A stretch of DNA of 64,000 nt. It comes from Leptospira stimsonii (GTDB lineage: Bacteria; Spirochaetota; Leptospiria; Leptospirales; Leptospiraceae). The first letter of the stretch is position 1, and every line of letters begins with the position of its first letter. The notes beneath the pieces were generated by a model. That model saw only the letters and a program-made list of their open reading frames with translations. It did not search any database and had not been told where the DNA came from. Below are positions 47,525 to 63,141 of this stretch, piece after piece. Location of the stretch: NCBI RefSeq assembly GCF_003545875.1, contig NZ_QHCS01000002.1:186001-250000 (forward strand), read 5' to 3'. The translations under genes were made by a program, and so were the position numbers.

Positions 47525-49102
47525 TCAATCTAAGTTTGGAATCAGCTTATCCCGATCCACTTGAAAGCGTTCGAGAAGCGAATTTTTCGCGAGATAATAA
47601 CGTAAGAGATCGATGTTGAAGTTCACCCTTGCTTGCGTTAGGCGAAGTTCATCTTGCACGTGCGTATCCAAGGCGTTCTTTACGGAAACCGCATCCGCTC
47701 TTCCTTGACGAAAGCTTCTTAGAACTCCGTTGTAATAGTTTCCACTTTCTCTTTCTGTGATGATATTATTCTTATAAATTCTGTGACTCGCTTCCAAGGC
47801 TTCGATTCTTGTTTTTACGTCGTCTCTGACTTCGTTTTTCAGATCTTCTTCCTTCAGAGTCGCCTGACGCATGGAAATGTTCGCGTCTCTCACACCCGCA
47901 TAGATTCCTTTATCAGCCAAAGGATAGACGAAGTTCATTTGTCCGGTCCATTCTTTGTATTTTGCGGTCGTGATACCGTGATTGTTATCGGTGTAGTTGT
48001 CCTGCGGGGAAACGATGTTCTGGGACTGACTCGCGCCTGTTCCAGAAATTGTAAGAGTAGGAAGTCTGTCGTTATTCGCATTTTTCAGCGCGGCTTCCGC
48101 GATCTCTTTTTGTTTGAGAGCGTTTAAAAAGTCAGCTCTGTGTTTGTAAGCATATTCTAAATCTTTTGAATAATCTGGTTTTTCAGCGAGATCTTCTAAA
48201 AGATTTGTTTCTTCCGAAAGAGAGGTCCCTTCCGGAATTTTCAAGGAACGAACGAGTTTTCTTTTTGCTTCTTCTTTTTGAACGATTGCCGTTTCCAGCT
48301 GATTCTCCGCTTGCGCTAAGAGTGCGTTCCATTGGTTGACTTCGAAACTTTCGGAAAGTCCAAGTCCTTGTTTGCGGACGGTAAGATTGCGAATGTTTTT
48401 TGTATTCTCTACGAGTTGTTTGTAGGTTTTGACTGCTTGGGTTTTGATCGAGTAGTCCCAGAAGTCCACGAGAGAATCTACGATTACTCCCGAAATTTGT
48501 TGCGAAACCTGATTCTTTGCGATTTCCGCTTGGGATTCTAAGATTTTAACCTCGTTTCTTCCCTTGTAACCGAAAGAGTTTTTGAGAAGATCCTGGCTGA
48601 TCGTCGCTCTTACAAATCCTGTATAAAGTGGAGGAATTCCCAAAGAAGAAAATCCTGCAGGAGTTGTGGATGCATTTTCAAATGCGTTCGAGTCGAACCT
48701 TCTGGTTCCTGCTTCCACTTTGAAATAGGTTCCCGTCGTTTGAAGCGTCTTTTCGATCCCACCTTTGATGGTATCGTCCGAGATCTTTGTTCCTGAGAGG
48801 AGGTTTGCCTGGTTGAAAGGAAGAATCGACTGACTGGATTTTCCATCGGCTACCAATCTCCAAGAATACTTCGAATCGTTTTTGAGAAAATTCGTATCGG
48901 ACTTCGCCAATTCATAGCGAAGGTTTTGTAAGCTATAATTGCTTTCTAAAGCCCTCTTGACGGTTTCTTCCGTAGAAAGTTTGAGCGTCTCATCGGCAGA
49001 GAGGGAGAAGGTTTGAAGAAGAACGAAACTTCCCAGAAGAATTCTTCCCAGATTCTTTGTTTGCAGAATCCTTTGTTTTGAATTTTGTACTTTTTGATCC
49101 AT
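47525..49102 (-). CDS. TolC-like outer membrane efflux protein
   Basis: The 525-residue protein has a signal peptide (LLGSFVLLQTFSLSA) and two long helical-beta repeats typical of TolC: LSTEETVKRALESNYSLQNLRYELAKSDTNF at the N-terminus and a second half beginning EYAYKHRADFLNALKQKEIAEAALKNANNDRLPTLTISGTGA. TolC trimers make the outer membrane channel of type I secretion or efflux systems. No inner membrane pump or adaptor gene is nearby. It starts 45 nt after sucD without a visible terminator. Confidence 0.88.
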   Translation of the reverse strand: MDQKVQNSKQRILQTKNLGRILLGSFVLLQTFSLSADETLKLSTEETVKRALESNYSLQNLRYELAKSDTNFLKNDSKYSWRLVADGKSSQSILPFNQANLLSGTKISDDTIKGGIEKTLQTTGTYFKVEAGTRRFDSNAFENASTTPAGFSSLGIPPLYTGFVRATISQDLLKNSFGYKGRNEVKILESQAEIAKNQVSQQISGVIVDSLVDFWDYSIKTQAVKTYKQLVENTKNIRNLTVRKQGLGLSESFEVNQWNALLAQAENQLETAIVQKEEAKRKLVRSLKIPEGTSLSEETNLLEDLAEKPDYSKDLEYAYKHRADFLNALKQKEIAEAALKNANNDRLPTLTISGTGASQSQNIVSPQDNYTDNNHGITTAKYKEWTGQMNFVYPLADKGIYAGVRDANISMRQATLKEEDLKNEVRDDVKTRIEALEASHRIYKNNIITERESGNYYNGVLRSFRQGRADAVSVKNALDTHVQDELRLTQARVNFNIDLLRYYLAKNSLLERFQVDRDKLIPNLD

Positions 49103-49147
49103 TTCGTTACTCCTTCTGTTTTGGAACCCTTGTAAGATAGACCCTGG

Positions 49148-50023
<876 letters not shown>

Positions 50024-50030
50024 GTGTGTT

Positions 50031-51213
<1,183 letters not shown>

Positions 51214-51413
51214 AACCTTCATTGAACTTAGTTCAGTGCTTTTAGTAGGAGGAACAGTTTTCTCTAAATTTATAATGTTTTCGGTGGGAACTTTGGTGTC
51301 AGTAAAAAATTCAGGAGAATCCGCGTTTGCAGGTCGGGATTCCGGGTTTCTGGGTCTTCCTTTGATTTTTAAGGAAGAAATGAGGTCGGTTCTTTTGGAG
51401 TAGAATCTGAAAT

Positions 51414-51427
51414 GTGTGAGTTCCTAC
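51414..51427 (-). repeat. GTAGGAACTCACAC repeat
   Basis: This copy reads GTGTGAGTTCCTAC on the + strand, the reverse complement of the copies at 51746, 51821 and 52900. Confidence 0.6.
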
Positions 51428-51745
51428 TTTTGTGAGTTCTGGAAGTGGTTTATCGTTTTGGAGTCGCCTGTTTGGGTTTTCTTTGGAATTGGTTCGTGAA
51501 ACGAAATTTCGTTGGAACTCCAATCGAGAGTTTCGTCTTTGAAAAAGGACGTTTCCATTTCGGGGGAATGCAGGAACTCCACCAAAAGAACGATGCTTAA
51601 AAAATGATCCTAGGATTTCGCTCAGGAAAAGAATCTGATTCTTCTTATAAGAGATCTGATAGGATGAAAATGTAGGAACTCCTATCGACAAATGAAATCA
51701 ACCGCTTTTGAAACTGAGGTTGGGTTCTTCAGAGTCCTAGGAAAA

Positions 51746-51759
51746 GTAGGAACTCACAC
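51746..51759 (+). repeat. GTAGGAACTCACAC repeat
   Basis: A 14-bp exact copy, 75 bp upstream of the next copy in the same orientation. Confidence 0.6.
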
Positions 51760-51820
51760 AAAAATCGAATTCTTTTTCCTGAAAACCATTCCTCTTTGCT
51801 TCTTCCGAAATTCCAAAAAA

Positions 51821-51834
51821 GTAGGAACTCACAC
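51821..51834 (+). repeat. GTAGGAACTCACAC repeat next to the ruvA stop
   Basis: A 14-bp exact copy that ends 3 bp before the ruvA stop codon (- strand). An A run precedes it on the + strand. Confidence 0.6.
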
Positions 51835-51836
51835 TT

Positions 51837-52478
51837 TCAGAGTCCTTTCAGAATTTCTCGGATGATTTCCCCCGGGTCGATTTCCGGAGAATTCTTCAAA
51901 ATCTTTTCCACTTCTTTGGTTGCGGCCTTTTCTTCAAAACCGAGTTGGATGAGTCCTAAGATCGCGATTTCCTTTCTCCGAGATGCGGCGGCTTCTTCCG
52001 GAGACGAAGTGGGAGAAACCACGGAAAGGGAAGTCCCTTTTGCGGGAGTTCCGGAGAGAAAGAGCTCCAACTTTTTCAGATTTTGTTTCACCTCGAAAAA
52101 AATCTTCTCCGAGGTTTTTCCTTTCACCTTGGGAATCTTCTCGAGTTCTTTGGCTTCCCCCGATTGAGCGATTCGATAGAGATCTTCCGCGGAGAAGAAT
52201 GATAAAATTTTGAGAGCGGTCAATTCTCCAATTCCTTGAAGGCCTTTCATCACTTTGAAGAATTCTTTATCCTGTTCCGTCAAGAATCCGAAAAGTCTTT
52301 GTCCTCTTTCATTCATTGCGTGAAAGATATGGAGGTGGATTTCCTTTGCGGAGGGAAGGCTTTTGAGTTCGAGATAGGTTTTGAAGGAGATCGTAATTTC
52401 ATAGGTAACTCCGCTCGTCTCGAGATGAGCGAATCCGACTTCCAATTTTTTAAGAGTTCCTTTCAGACCTGAGATCAT
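51837..52478 (-). CDS. ruvA: Holliday junction DNA helicase subunit RuvA
   Basis: The 213-residue protein has the RuvA layout: an N-terminal OB domain (MISGLKGTLKKLEVGFAHLETSGVTYEI), two helix-hairpin-helix motifs (LQGIGELTALKILSFFSAEDLYRIA, then KELEKIPKVKGKTSEKIFFEVK) and a C-terminal three-helix domain that binds RuvB (IAILGLIQLGFEEKAATKEVEKIL). It binds four-way junctions for branch migration. The frame is open from a GTG at 52496, but the family starts at MI-G-L-G, so the ATG at 52478 is preferred, with GGGAGG just before it. No ruvB or ruvC is in the window. Confidence 0.93.
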   Translation of the reverse strand: MISGLKGTLKKLEVGFAHLETSGVTYEITISFKTYLELKSLPSAKEIHLHIFHAMNERGQRLFGFLTEQDKEFFKVMKGLQGIGELTALKILSFFSAEDLYRIAQSGEAKELEKIPKVKGKTSEKIFFEVKQNLKKLELFLSGTPAKGTSLSVVSPTSSPEEAAASRRKEIAILGLIQLGFEEKAATKEVEKILKNSPEIDPGEIIREILKGL

Positions 52479-52957
52479 ATCCTCCCATCCGCTCACGAGA
52501 AGTCTGATCGTAAAGATAAATTTTCTCTCCCGATGAAACGTTACCCTTCGGTGAAGGAGGACGGAAAAGCTCGAGCTCCTTTTACAAGAGAGTCAAAAAT
52601 TTTCGAATTCTTCTACCTTTCGTCGTTTTCAAAGCGTAGATAAGAACTTGAGATTGGAATTCCGATATTTAGGAATGGTGCGCTTATTTCTAAATCGATT
52701 CGATCGAAATATAAGAGAATCTTTATGTTCTTGAGAATCGGTTTGTCTTGCCGGATTTTACCTCAAACGGACTTAACGTCCGTTTTCAAGTTTTTTTTCG
52801 AAATGATTTCCTTTGGCGGAGCAAAGGATTGGACATTTCTTTACTTCGAAGGTTGTCTTCTTTCGAGTGCTTACACGATTCTTTACCCGAGAAAAAAAAG
52901 TAGGAACTCACACAAATTCACTTCTTCAGAAATGTCCTCCCGGAAAAATTCTCCTGA
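52479..52957. other. 479-bp spacer between the metallo-hydrolase and ruvA genes
   Basis: No gene is supported. It holds the ruvA promoter, a GTAGGAACTCACAC repeat at 52900-52913 and a 10-bp palindrome AGCTCGAGCT near 52569. Confidence 0.5.
52900..52913 (+). repeat. GTAGGAACTCACAC repeat
   Basis: Another exact copy, 1.1 kb from the previous ones, 45 bp after the stop of the metallo-hydrolase gene (- strand). Confidence 0.6.
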
Positions 52958-54004
<1,047 letters not shown>

Positions 54005-54329
54005 TGGTTTTACAATTCGAAACCCGAGTGTTTCACCAGGTTCCGGATTCGCTAAAGTTCCTTTGATTCTTCATACGAAAAAGGAAAAAACAAACCTCAA
54101 ATGACAAAAAATCAGGCTCGGAAACTCGGTTCAAATGAAGAATCCGGAAAACTCTTTCGAAAATAATTTTTCCACCTTGATTCAAAGCGGTTCGGTTCCT
54201 TAGTTCCAAAAAAGAGATCGTTCATTCCCGAAGCGGATCTATTTCTCTTTTTCTATTTTCTTTCCTCTTTCGAGTCATAGTCTCTGATCTTAGAGGGATC
54301 ACCTTTCCCTCTTTCAAAGGAGAACTCTC
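54005..54329. other. 325-bp divergent spacer
   Basis: It carries the promoters of the metallo-hydrolase (-) and small lipoprotein (+) genes. No gene or clear repeat is seen. Confidence 0.5.
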
Positions 54330-54593
54330 GTGAAACTCATCACACTTTTTCAACTCTCGCTCGTGACCTTTGCTCTTGCCTTTCTTTCCTGTTCGAACCT
54401 CGGTTTAGATCAGAACAAAGAGAAAAAAGACCAAGACAAGAAAAAATGCAACAGCGCCGTCGCGGCTTATGTAGGTTGCACGGCTTCCAATCCCACTATG
54501 GGTGCCTGCGATTCCCTTTATCTCGGTGTCCTTGGGATCTGCGGTAGTTCGGGCGGTTCAGGTGGATCCGGCGGTGGCGGCGGGGGGTATTGA
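54330..54593 (+). CDS. Small Cys-rich, Gly-tailed lipoprotein of unknown function
   Basis: The 87-residue precursor has a signal peptide with a lipobox (LAFLSC, Cys at about residue 21). The mature protein of about 67 residues begins with a Lys/Asp-rich stretch, has four Cys (KKCNSAVAAYVGCTASNPTMGACDSLYLGVLGICG) and ends in a Gly/Ser tail of about 15 residues. The spaced Cys suggest a disulfide-bonded core. AAGGAGA lies about 10 nt before the GTG start. The function is unknown. Confidence 0.7.
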   Translation: MKLITLFQLSLVTFALAFLSCSNLGLDQNKEKKDQDKKKCNSAVAAYVGCTASNPTMGACDSLYLGVLGICGSSGGSGGSGGGGGGY

Positions 54594-54654
54594 CCCGTAT
54601 TTTATAAATTCATAATTTAAAATATTTGAATCTATAGTTTATTGAATTTGGTCG

Positions 54655-54683
54655 AACCCGGAAGATCGTTCGGGTTTCTTTTT
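54655..54683 (+). terminator. Terminator after the small lipoprotein gene
   Basis: AACCC-G-GAA and TTC-GGGTT pair around GATCG with one bulged base, and are followed by TCTTTTT. It lies about 60 nt after the stop. Confidence 0.65.
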
Positions 54684-54856
54684 AAACCCTTTTTCTTGAA
54701 GAATGGAAAACGTTTCGATTCAGGAAAAAGGTCACTTTCTTCTATTGGATTTCGGGAGGGTCTTTGAGACTCTTCTCTCCGCTGTAATCCGAAAAGAAGA
54801 TTACGAATCCACAATATTTAAATCGGGAACTTTGAAGTTGATCCTTCACGTATTTG

Positions 54857-54965
54857 TTCCTTGCAAAAAGTTTGTTTTTCTGATAGAGAAACGTTCCTGA
54901 AATTTTTCGCCTTCCTCTCCGCCAAAAAAATCGTGTGGGTGCGCGCGACGTTTACGGAAGAATTA
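54857..54965. repeat. Diverged third copy of the 35-kb intergenic element
   Basis: The segment follows the same order as the copies at 35.4 and 35.7 kb: TTCCTTGCAA, then GTTTTTCTGATA, then TTCCTGA, a C-rich CTCTCCGCC part, GTGGGTGCGCGCGA and TTTACGGA. The flanking palindromes are lost. Confidence 0.5.
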
Positions 54966-55146
54966 TTCTCGTTACGCCGAATTCTCCAGTCGATTCCTCT
55001 TTGTATGAGTTCGGCTTCGACGGAAAGATCCGCCCTTTGTTTTCTCAGGCCCTTTGTTTCGGAGATCCGATCTGGAAACGTAATTTTCAATTGTAGGATT
55101 TTTGTCGTCCTCCGAAAAAGGAAAAACGAGTTTTCGGATTCAAAGA

Positions 55147-56079
<933 letters not shown>

Positions 56080-56152
56080 GAAAGTTCAAATTTGCGATCA
56101 TCGCTCTTCAATTTGATTGTCAAAAGGGGCATTTTTTACATTCTGTCGCTTA

Positions 56153-57079
<927 letters not shown>

Positions 57080-57085
57080 AAATTC

Positions 57086-57434
57086 TTGGAACGTAAAATC
57101 TGGACATACGAAGAGGCGCGTATCATTCTACCCATGGTTCGGGAGATTACGGAAGAATACTATTCTTATGTTTCAGGACTGACGACGGAGCTTCGGGAAA
57201 AAATTCTTCCCGAGAATGAAATGGAACAAAAGGAAGAATCCGTTCGGAATTCTATCTTCGAATGGTCTTCCAAAGTTCAGGACTATGGAATCGAAGTCAA
57301 AGGCCTCTGGCTCATAGACTTCGATCACGGAAACGGATATTATTGCTGGCACCTCGGTGAAGAGGATCTTCTTTTCGAACACGGTTACGAAGAAGGTTTT
57401 GCCGGAAGAAAATTAATCGAAAGGGAAAACGAAG

Positions 57435-57451
<17 letters not shown>
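57086..57451 (+). CDS. DUF2203 family protein
   Basis: The 121-residue protein fits DUF2203: the N-terminal IWTYEEARIILPMVREITEEYY helix and the C-terminal VKGLWLIDFDHGNGYYCWHLGEEDLLFEHGYEEGFAGRKLI, with the family's conserved WxLGEE and GFAGR words. The function of the family is unknown. The start is a TTG. It overlaps dapL by 17 nt. Confidence 0.85.
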
Positions 57452-58661
<1,210 letters not shown>

Positions 58662-58673
58662 ATCAATTACGGT

Positions 58674-58728
58674 CAAACAAACCAAACTTTTCGTGGATTC
58701 TTTCTAACGAATCGATTTGGTTTGTTTG
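58674..58728 (+). terminator. Long-stem terminator after dapL
   Basis: CAAACAAACCAAA (58674-58686) and TTTGGTTTGTTTG (58716-58728) pair perfectly over 13 bp around a 29-nt loop, 12 nt after the dapL stop. A pyrimidine-rich CTCTCCTCTCTTTTTG follows. Confidence 0.7.
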
Positions 58729-59035
58729 CTCTCCTCTCTTTTTGTTCGGTCGAACTTTTAGATTCTCATTCGAATAATTTTAAATTTAAAAACCTCTTTT
58801 CTTTCGAACGTTTTTGTTCTCTGAAGAAACGAAAGTCTCAAACGAGACCGAACGGTATTTCCGATTATCATTTTTGATACGCGAATTTTGTTTTCCTCTC
58901 AAATATTTAGGAAGAAGAATTCAGAATTTTTAATAATAATTCTTTTCTGATAAGAGCACTCCAAAAATCTGTTTTTCTAAAGCGGTAAAGTTAGACGAAA
59001 TTTAGCCGCTATAAGAACTATAAGGGGTATTCTCA
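58729..59035. other. 307-bp AT-rich spacer
   Basis: No gene is supported. It carries the promoter of the small lipoprotein gene; AAGGGG stands about 9 nt before its ATG. Confidence 0.5.
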
Positions 59036-59344
59036 ATGAGAAAAAATATTTTTATCTGGGTCTCTATTCTTCTTTTCGTAGGTTGTTCTATGAATACACG
59101 AACTCTAAAAAAGACGGAAACAGAAGCGGTGATCCAAGGAATCGGTATGACCGAGTTCGAAGCAAGGGAAGCGGCTTTAAAAGAGATTCAAGGAATTTTT
59201 CCAGAATATAAAGAGTCAAAACCGACGGAATGCAAACAAGAGTATTACGCTTCGGGTAGAACTGTGGGATCAGGCGCGAATCAACAATACTCTGCATCGG
59301 GCAGTACATACTATAGTTGTATTGTATATGCCGCAAAAAAGTAG
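59036..59344 (+). CDS. Small lipoprotein of unknown function
   Basis: The 102-residue precursor has a signal peptide with a lipobox (LLFVGC, Cys at about residue 17). The mature part has a helical region with FEAREAALKEIQGIFPEYKE and a Tyr/Ser/Gly-rich end (EYYASGRTVGSGANQQYSASGSTYYSC). Two Cys in the mature part may pair. I do not recognise the family. Confidence 0.65.
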   Translation: MRKNIFIWVSILLFVGCSMNTRTLKKTETEAVIQGIGMTEFEAREAALKEIQGIFPEYKESKPTECKQEYYASGRTVGSGANQQYSASGSTYYSCIVYAAKK

Positions 59345-59713
59345 TCGAAACCGAATTGGTTCCGCATCACTTAGGTGCTAATGTCGAATTTCTGGTCTAA
59401 CGCGGAAACCCTGGGTAGGGAATTCTCCTACAGGGTTTCTTTGACACTTCTTGGTTTGTAGTCCATCGTTAGCATCCGGAGCATAAGAGATCATACTCCG
59501 TGAGTTGGGAGTAAAAATCAAATCCTTCTACAAGCCCATTCCGAAAGAAAATCGAAATGGATCGTACCGTCCGAAGACGTATCCTATAAATACGATAGAA
59601 AGAGGATTGTGATTCTTCATTCGAAGTAAAGATCAATAGAATATCTACTTCTCCTGTTTATTCTTTCCTTTCTCAGGTAGAATGAAACATTCTGAAAATA
59701 GAATGGATTTGCA
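59345..59713. other. 369-bp convergent spacer
   Basis: No gene is supported. It lies between the stops of the small lipoprotein (+) and the beta-helix lipoprotein (-) and contains one hairpin, listed separately. Confidence 0.5.
59405..59439 (+). terminator. Terminator after the small lipoprotein gene
   Basis: GAAACCCTG (59405-59413) pairs with CAGGGTTTC (59431-59439), with a further GTAGG / CCTAC inside, and CTTTGAC follows. Confidence 0.65.
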
Positions 59714-62110
59714 TTAAGGTACACAATTTCCGTTGTATTCAAATGCCCCTATGGAATAGCCGAAAGAACCCGCTGGCACCGGCGTAGGCAGTGCGTTCGA
59801 AGTTCGGATAGATCCAGTGATATCCCTTCTGTAGAGTTGCGCGATTGCAGGTGGATATGCCGGATCGACCCCGCCGTAAACGGAGTTGCATTTCGAATTT
59901 GAATTCAATAACAATACGTCCAGGTTTCCGCTTGGATTTGGAAATATCGGATCGTGTGCAAAATTCAATTGAGTATTATTCGTTAGAGGTGTTAGACATA
60001 GAAATGAATCTCGTATAGGACCCGGCTCGATACCACAAACCTTGAATGGTCCGCCTGGAGAAGAAGCCACAGCGGGGTTACATCCGAAAAAATTATTCCC
60101 TCGTAAATCCGATGCGTTATTTACGTTATTCACGTCGTAGTTTAGACAAACTCTATTCGTTGCCAAGGGATTTGTAAGAATCTGATTGTTTACAATGTTT
60201 AGGTTTAATACCCCGGTACTTTGGTGATGGATTCCGTAAGACCGAGTTATTCCACTGCCACCATACATCGTATTGTGGAACACATAAAAGTTCGGAGAAT
60301 TGATCGATAGTGCTTCGATTGCCTTCGAAGTGACTGCGTTTATCGCCGGTGTTCCGTTGACGTGAAAGGAATTGATGATATTATTCGCGATCACTAAGCT
60401 CTGGGTCGTGTTGTTAGCCATGTTATTAATCGCGATTCCGATCGACGAATCAATTCCGTCATTTAGGTTGCGGTGTGAGCCTCCGCTGATCGAGTTGTTT
60501 AGAACAAATCCTTGTGTGTTGTTGAACAATCGAAGCCCGACTGACATGGAATTCCCGCTTCCGCCTAAGATATAATTTCCGGTGATAAAGAAAAAATTTC
60601 GAACATTCGAAGCGTAGATGCCCGATCTAGTTTGCATCAAGCCGTAAGCCGCGCTGGAAGCCGTACCGAGAATCTTGTTTTGATCGATTCTAAACGTCGA
60701 AGCTCCGGTAGAAATATTATCCAACCATATACCGGTAGAAACCGCATTATTCGGATTTGTAATGATCGTAAAACCTTGAATGACCAGATCCGCAGTCAGA
60801 GTTAAACTTCCGCCAGCGATCGCCGCACACGACGTGAGGTCGCTTCCCCCACAATCGCCGATGCCAAGATTGTCTTGGATCGTTGTTTGATAAGCGACAA
60901 TATCCCGAGATTGGAAATCTAAACTGAATCCTCCTAAGAGCTGAAGCTGATCCTTTAGAATGATCCTATCGGAAAGAACAGAAATCGGATAAGTGCCTTG
61001 GGCAACGAGAACGAAACAAGGTGAAAAAGTGTTACACTGGGAAACCGCATACTGAATGCTATTGCACGATGTAGCGATCGAACCGCAAGAACCTACGTTG
61101 GCGCCGAGTCCGTTCACATATTTGATTTGATTCGTTACCGCATAACTCTTCGGTAGTGGAAGATTGAAAGGACGATTGGTTCCGGCCTCCGTACATCCAG
61201 AAAGTTGAATGCACTGTTTAAGACCGCTATTCCAGTTCATATTAGGACGGATTGTCAGAGTGTTTGCGGTGTAGCTTGCGACCGTCGGAGCGAGAGCGGA
61301 CGCACTCATATCTCCCAAACAAGGAGCGGGAGGCGCCGAGAAACTACAGCTCATCGGAGTTACCGGCTTAGAGAAAGTTAGAATGACGTTGTCAAGAGGG
61401 CCGATTGCGGTTTGATCGATGGGTAGAGAGTCGATTAAGCTCAAACAATTCACGTTGAGTGTCACAGATGAACCGTTTATCGATCCTGTAGAGGGAGGAA
61501 GGGTCTCCATCACACAAGTGTGTTTGTTCGGACTGGAAAGAATTGTCACAGAATAAGAACCTAGATCCGGCACTTGACCGGAAAAAGAAAATGTTCCGTC
61601 GTTCGTTAAATTCAAAGTATCGACAGCCCCATTTCGAACCGAAAGTGTTCCGGTCGCCGTAGTCGCGATGCCGTAAACATTCAGATTGAGATTAAAAAAT
61701 TTCGTACCACAGCGTACTTCAACGAGGTTGGAATCAGGACTTATGATGCCGGTAGGATTGGTGATCTGACACGTTTGACTCGGAGTGACGACGGGTTGTG
61801 AAAGAACGGAGACGGAAAATTCGGAGTATTTGGGCTTCTTCTTTGAAAATTCGAAGTCTCCGTTTCCGGTGATCGAAAGCACTTCGGAATCTTGATTTGT
61901 AATCGTAAAGAAGCCGCCGTTCGCCAAACCCTGAACTCGAATCTTAAGGTTGAGAGGAGTTTGTGCATTCGTTAGAAAATTGGAAAACACGGCGGTATCA
62001 ATAAAAGAACTTCCTTCCGGCTTCGGAACACAGGTGAAAAAGAAAGAGAAGCCGATTAACAGAAGGAAGAAGAGTTTGGAGGTATATCTGAATTTATAAT
62101 ATTTATTCAT
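59714..62110 (-). CDS. Large lipoprotein with probable right-handed beta-helix
   Basis: The 798-residue precursor has a lipoprotein signal peptide (SFFFTC, Cys at about residue 27) and begins with two repeats of an Ig-like strand domain (LKIRVQGLANGGFFTITNQDSEVLSITGNGDFEF, then LNLNVYGIATTATGTLSVRNGAVDTLNLTNDGTFSF). A Big_5-like segment follows (DSLPIDQTAIGPLDNVILTFSKPVTPMSC). The C-terminal 400 residues are rich in Asn, Gly, Ile and Val turns with beta-helix character and many Cys. It is probably surface-exposed. It stands alone. Ligand or role is unknown. Confidence 0.7.
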   Translation of the reverse strand: MNKYYKFRYTSKLFFLLLIGFSFFFTCVPKPEGSSFIDTAVFSNFLTNAQTPLNLKIRVQGLANGGFFTITNQDSEVLSITGNGDFEFSKKKPKYSEFSVSVLSQPVVTPSQTCQITNPTGIISPDSNLVEVRCGTKFFNLNLNVYGIATTATGTLSVRNGAVDTLNLTNDGTFSFSGQVPDLGSYSVTILSSPNKHTCVMETLPPSTGSINGSSVTLNVNCLSLIDSLPIDQTAIGPLDNVILTFSKPVTPMSCSFSAPPAPCLGDMSASALAPTVASYTANTLTIRPNMNWNSGLKQCIQLSGCTEAGTNRPFNLPLPKSYAVTNQIKYVNGLGANVGSCGSIATSCNSIQYAVSQCNTFSPCFVLVAQGTYPISVLSDRIILKDQLQLLGGFSLDFQSRDIVAYQTTIQDNLGIGDCGGSDLTSCAAIAGGSLTLTADLVIQGFTIITNPNNAVSTGIWLDNISTGASTFRIDQNKILGTASSAAYGLMQTRSGIYASNVRNFFFITGNYILGGSGNSMSVGLRLFNNTQGFVLNNSISGGSHRNLNDGIDSSIGIAINNMANNTTQSLVIANNIINSFHVNGTPAINAVTSKAIEALSINSPNFYVFHNTMYGGSGITRSYGIHHQSTGVLNLNIVNNQILTNPLATNRVCLNYDVNNVNNASDLRGNNFFGCNPAVASSPGGPFKVCGIEPGPIRDSFLCLTPLTNNTQLNFAHDPIFPNPSGNLDVLLLNSNSKCNSVYGGVDPAYPPAIAQLYRRDITGSIRTSNALPTPVPAGSFGYSIGAFEYNGNCVP

Positions 62111-62459
62111 CGATTTATAAGGAAGTAGCTGTGAAGAACAACAAACCTTGGGCTTCTATTTTATTTCTTTTTTGAAAGTTCGATTCACATCTTATAGGAT
62201 GAGAAGCATAAGAGAATTGAAGAGCCTTCTGGTCTGGGATTTGAAACGTTGATGCTCGGGTCTTTCGGTAAGAGAGGTATTCTTGAGGGGTAAGGAAAAG
62301 GAGTGGATCGACAAATTCTGATCGAACCTAGATTCGAGCATCTTCACAAAATAAATATTCAGAAAAGTTAGGAGAGAGAACAGAAAAAGAGAAGGGGTTC
62401 CAAGAAGTTTTTCCGTTAAAAATGAACTTCGCGATCCTCATTTCGGCAAGTCCTTCGGA
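62111..62459. other. 349-bp spacer upstream of the beta-helix lipoprotein
   Basis: No gene is supported. It carries the promoter of the 798-residue lipoprotein gene and may contain the far 3' end of the pseudogene that lies next to it. Confidence 0.4.
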
Positions 62460-63141
62460 TGATATTCTTCTTTTCCGCCATTCTTGGAAAAAAAGAATCT
62501 TCCGATATCGAGAACGTAAGATCCGATTTTCCTGAAAGAGCGAACAGATGGTCCCGCTATTTGCAAAGGTTTTTTCTTTTTTTTTGCCCAGTTTCCGATC
62601 GTAGTCGGAGCAGATACAGCGCCATTGCACGGATCGGCGGGAGGAGTCGGAGGAAATCAAAGGATTTCCTTTGAAGAATTTCCAAACGAATTCGAGGCAA
62701 CGACGAGAATCTTATACGATTGTACGGTTTCCGGTGAGAAAAAATCAATCGATCGAGAAATGCCGTATCAGGATATAAGGTTTCTTGAATGTACTTTCGA
62801 AAGGTTACTCCATCCGAATTGGGGGCGATGATACTTGGTCTTCCGATAAAGGCTTTGATCGAGACAGGTGACGGCGGGGTCAGCTGAAAAGAAAAACGGA
62901 CTTCGATTCTTTGATTGCCGTATTGCCCGTAAGATAATACGTCTGGACCGATAAATTGTTCAAGGTAGGCCGATTTGAAGAATCGTTTTGTAACTCGGAG
63001 TCGGGAGCCAAGGTTTGTGTGCCGTTGAGAAGTTCGATGAAAAGAGCCTTCCGATTCTCGCTCTCAGAACTTTTACAAGACGAAGAAAGAAACACGAGTA
63101 ACCTGCTAAAGGAAATAAAAAAAAGCGGATAGCGAATTCAT
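62460..63141 (-). pseudogene. Degenerate lipoprotein gene, paralogue of the gene at the right edge
   Basis: On the - strand a lipoprotein start can be read at 63139-63141 (MNSLSAFF...). A T8 tract, A8 on the + strand at 63117-63124, puts the frame out by one base; with T7 it would run on to a lipobox (LSSSC) and SSESENRKALFIELLNGTQ. Further on, a stop follows VFLFS near 62880 and the protein-like sequence moves through other frames (SPVSIKAFIGRPS, LYPDTAFLDR, ETVQSYKILVVAS). Near 62586-62645 it reads PADPCNGAVSAPTTIGNW, nearly the same as the sequence of the intact-looking copy at the right edge. The lower limit is uncertain. Confidence 0.65.

Larger units (their letters stand above)
54594..55146. 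other. 553-bp spacer with a terminator and a divergent copy of the intergenic element
   Basis: No gene is supported. It holds a terminator at 54655-54683 and a diverged copy of the palindrome-bounded element (54857-54965). A 65-codon + frame at 54703-54900 runs into that element and is not believed. Confidence 0.5.

Noticed and set aside
51311..51691. 126-codon - frame between sucC and ruvA
   Set aside because: It is built of dispersed GTAGGAACTC repeat DNA and has no protein-like pattern.
54703..54900. 65-codon + frame between the small lipoprotein and the desaturase
   Set aside because: Runs from the terminator region into the diverged intergenic element; no clear ribosome binding site.
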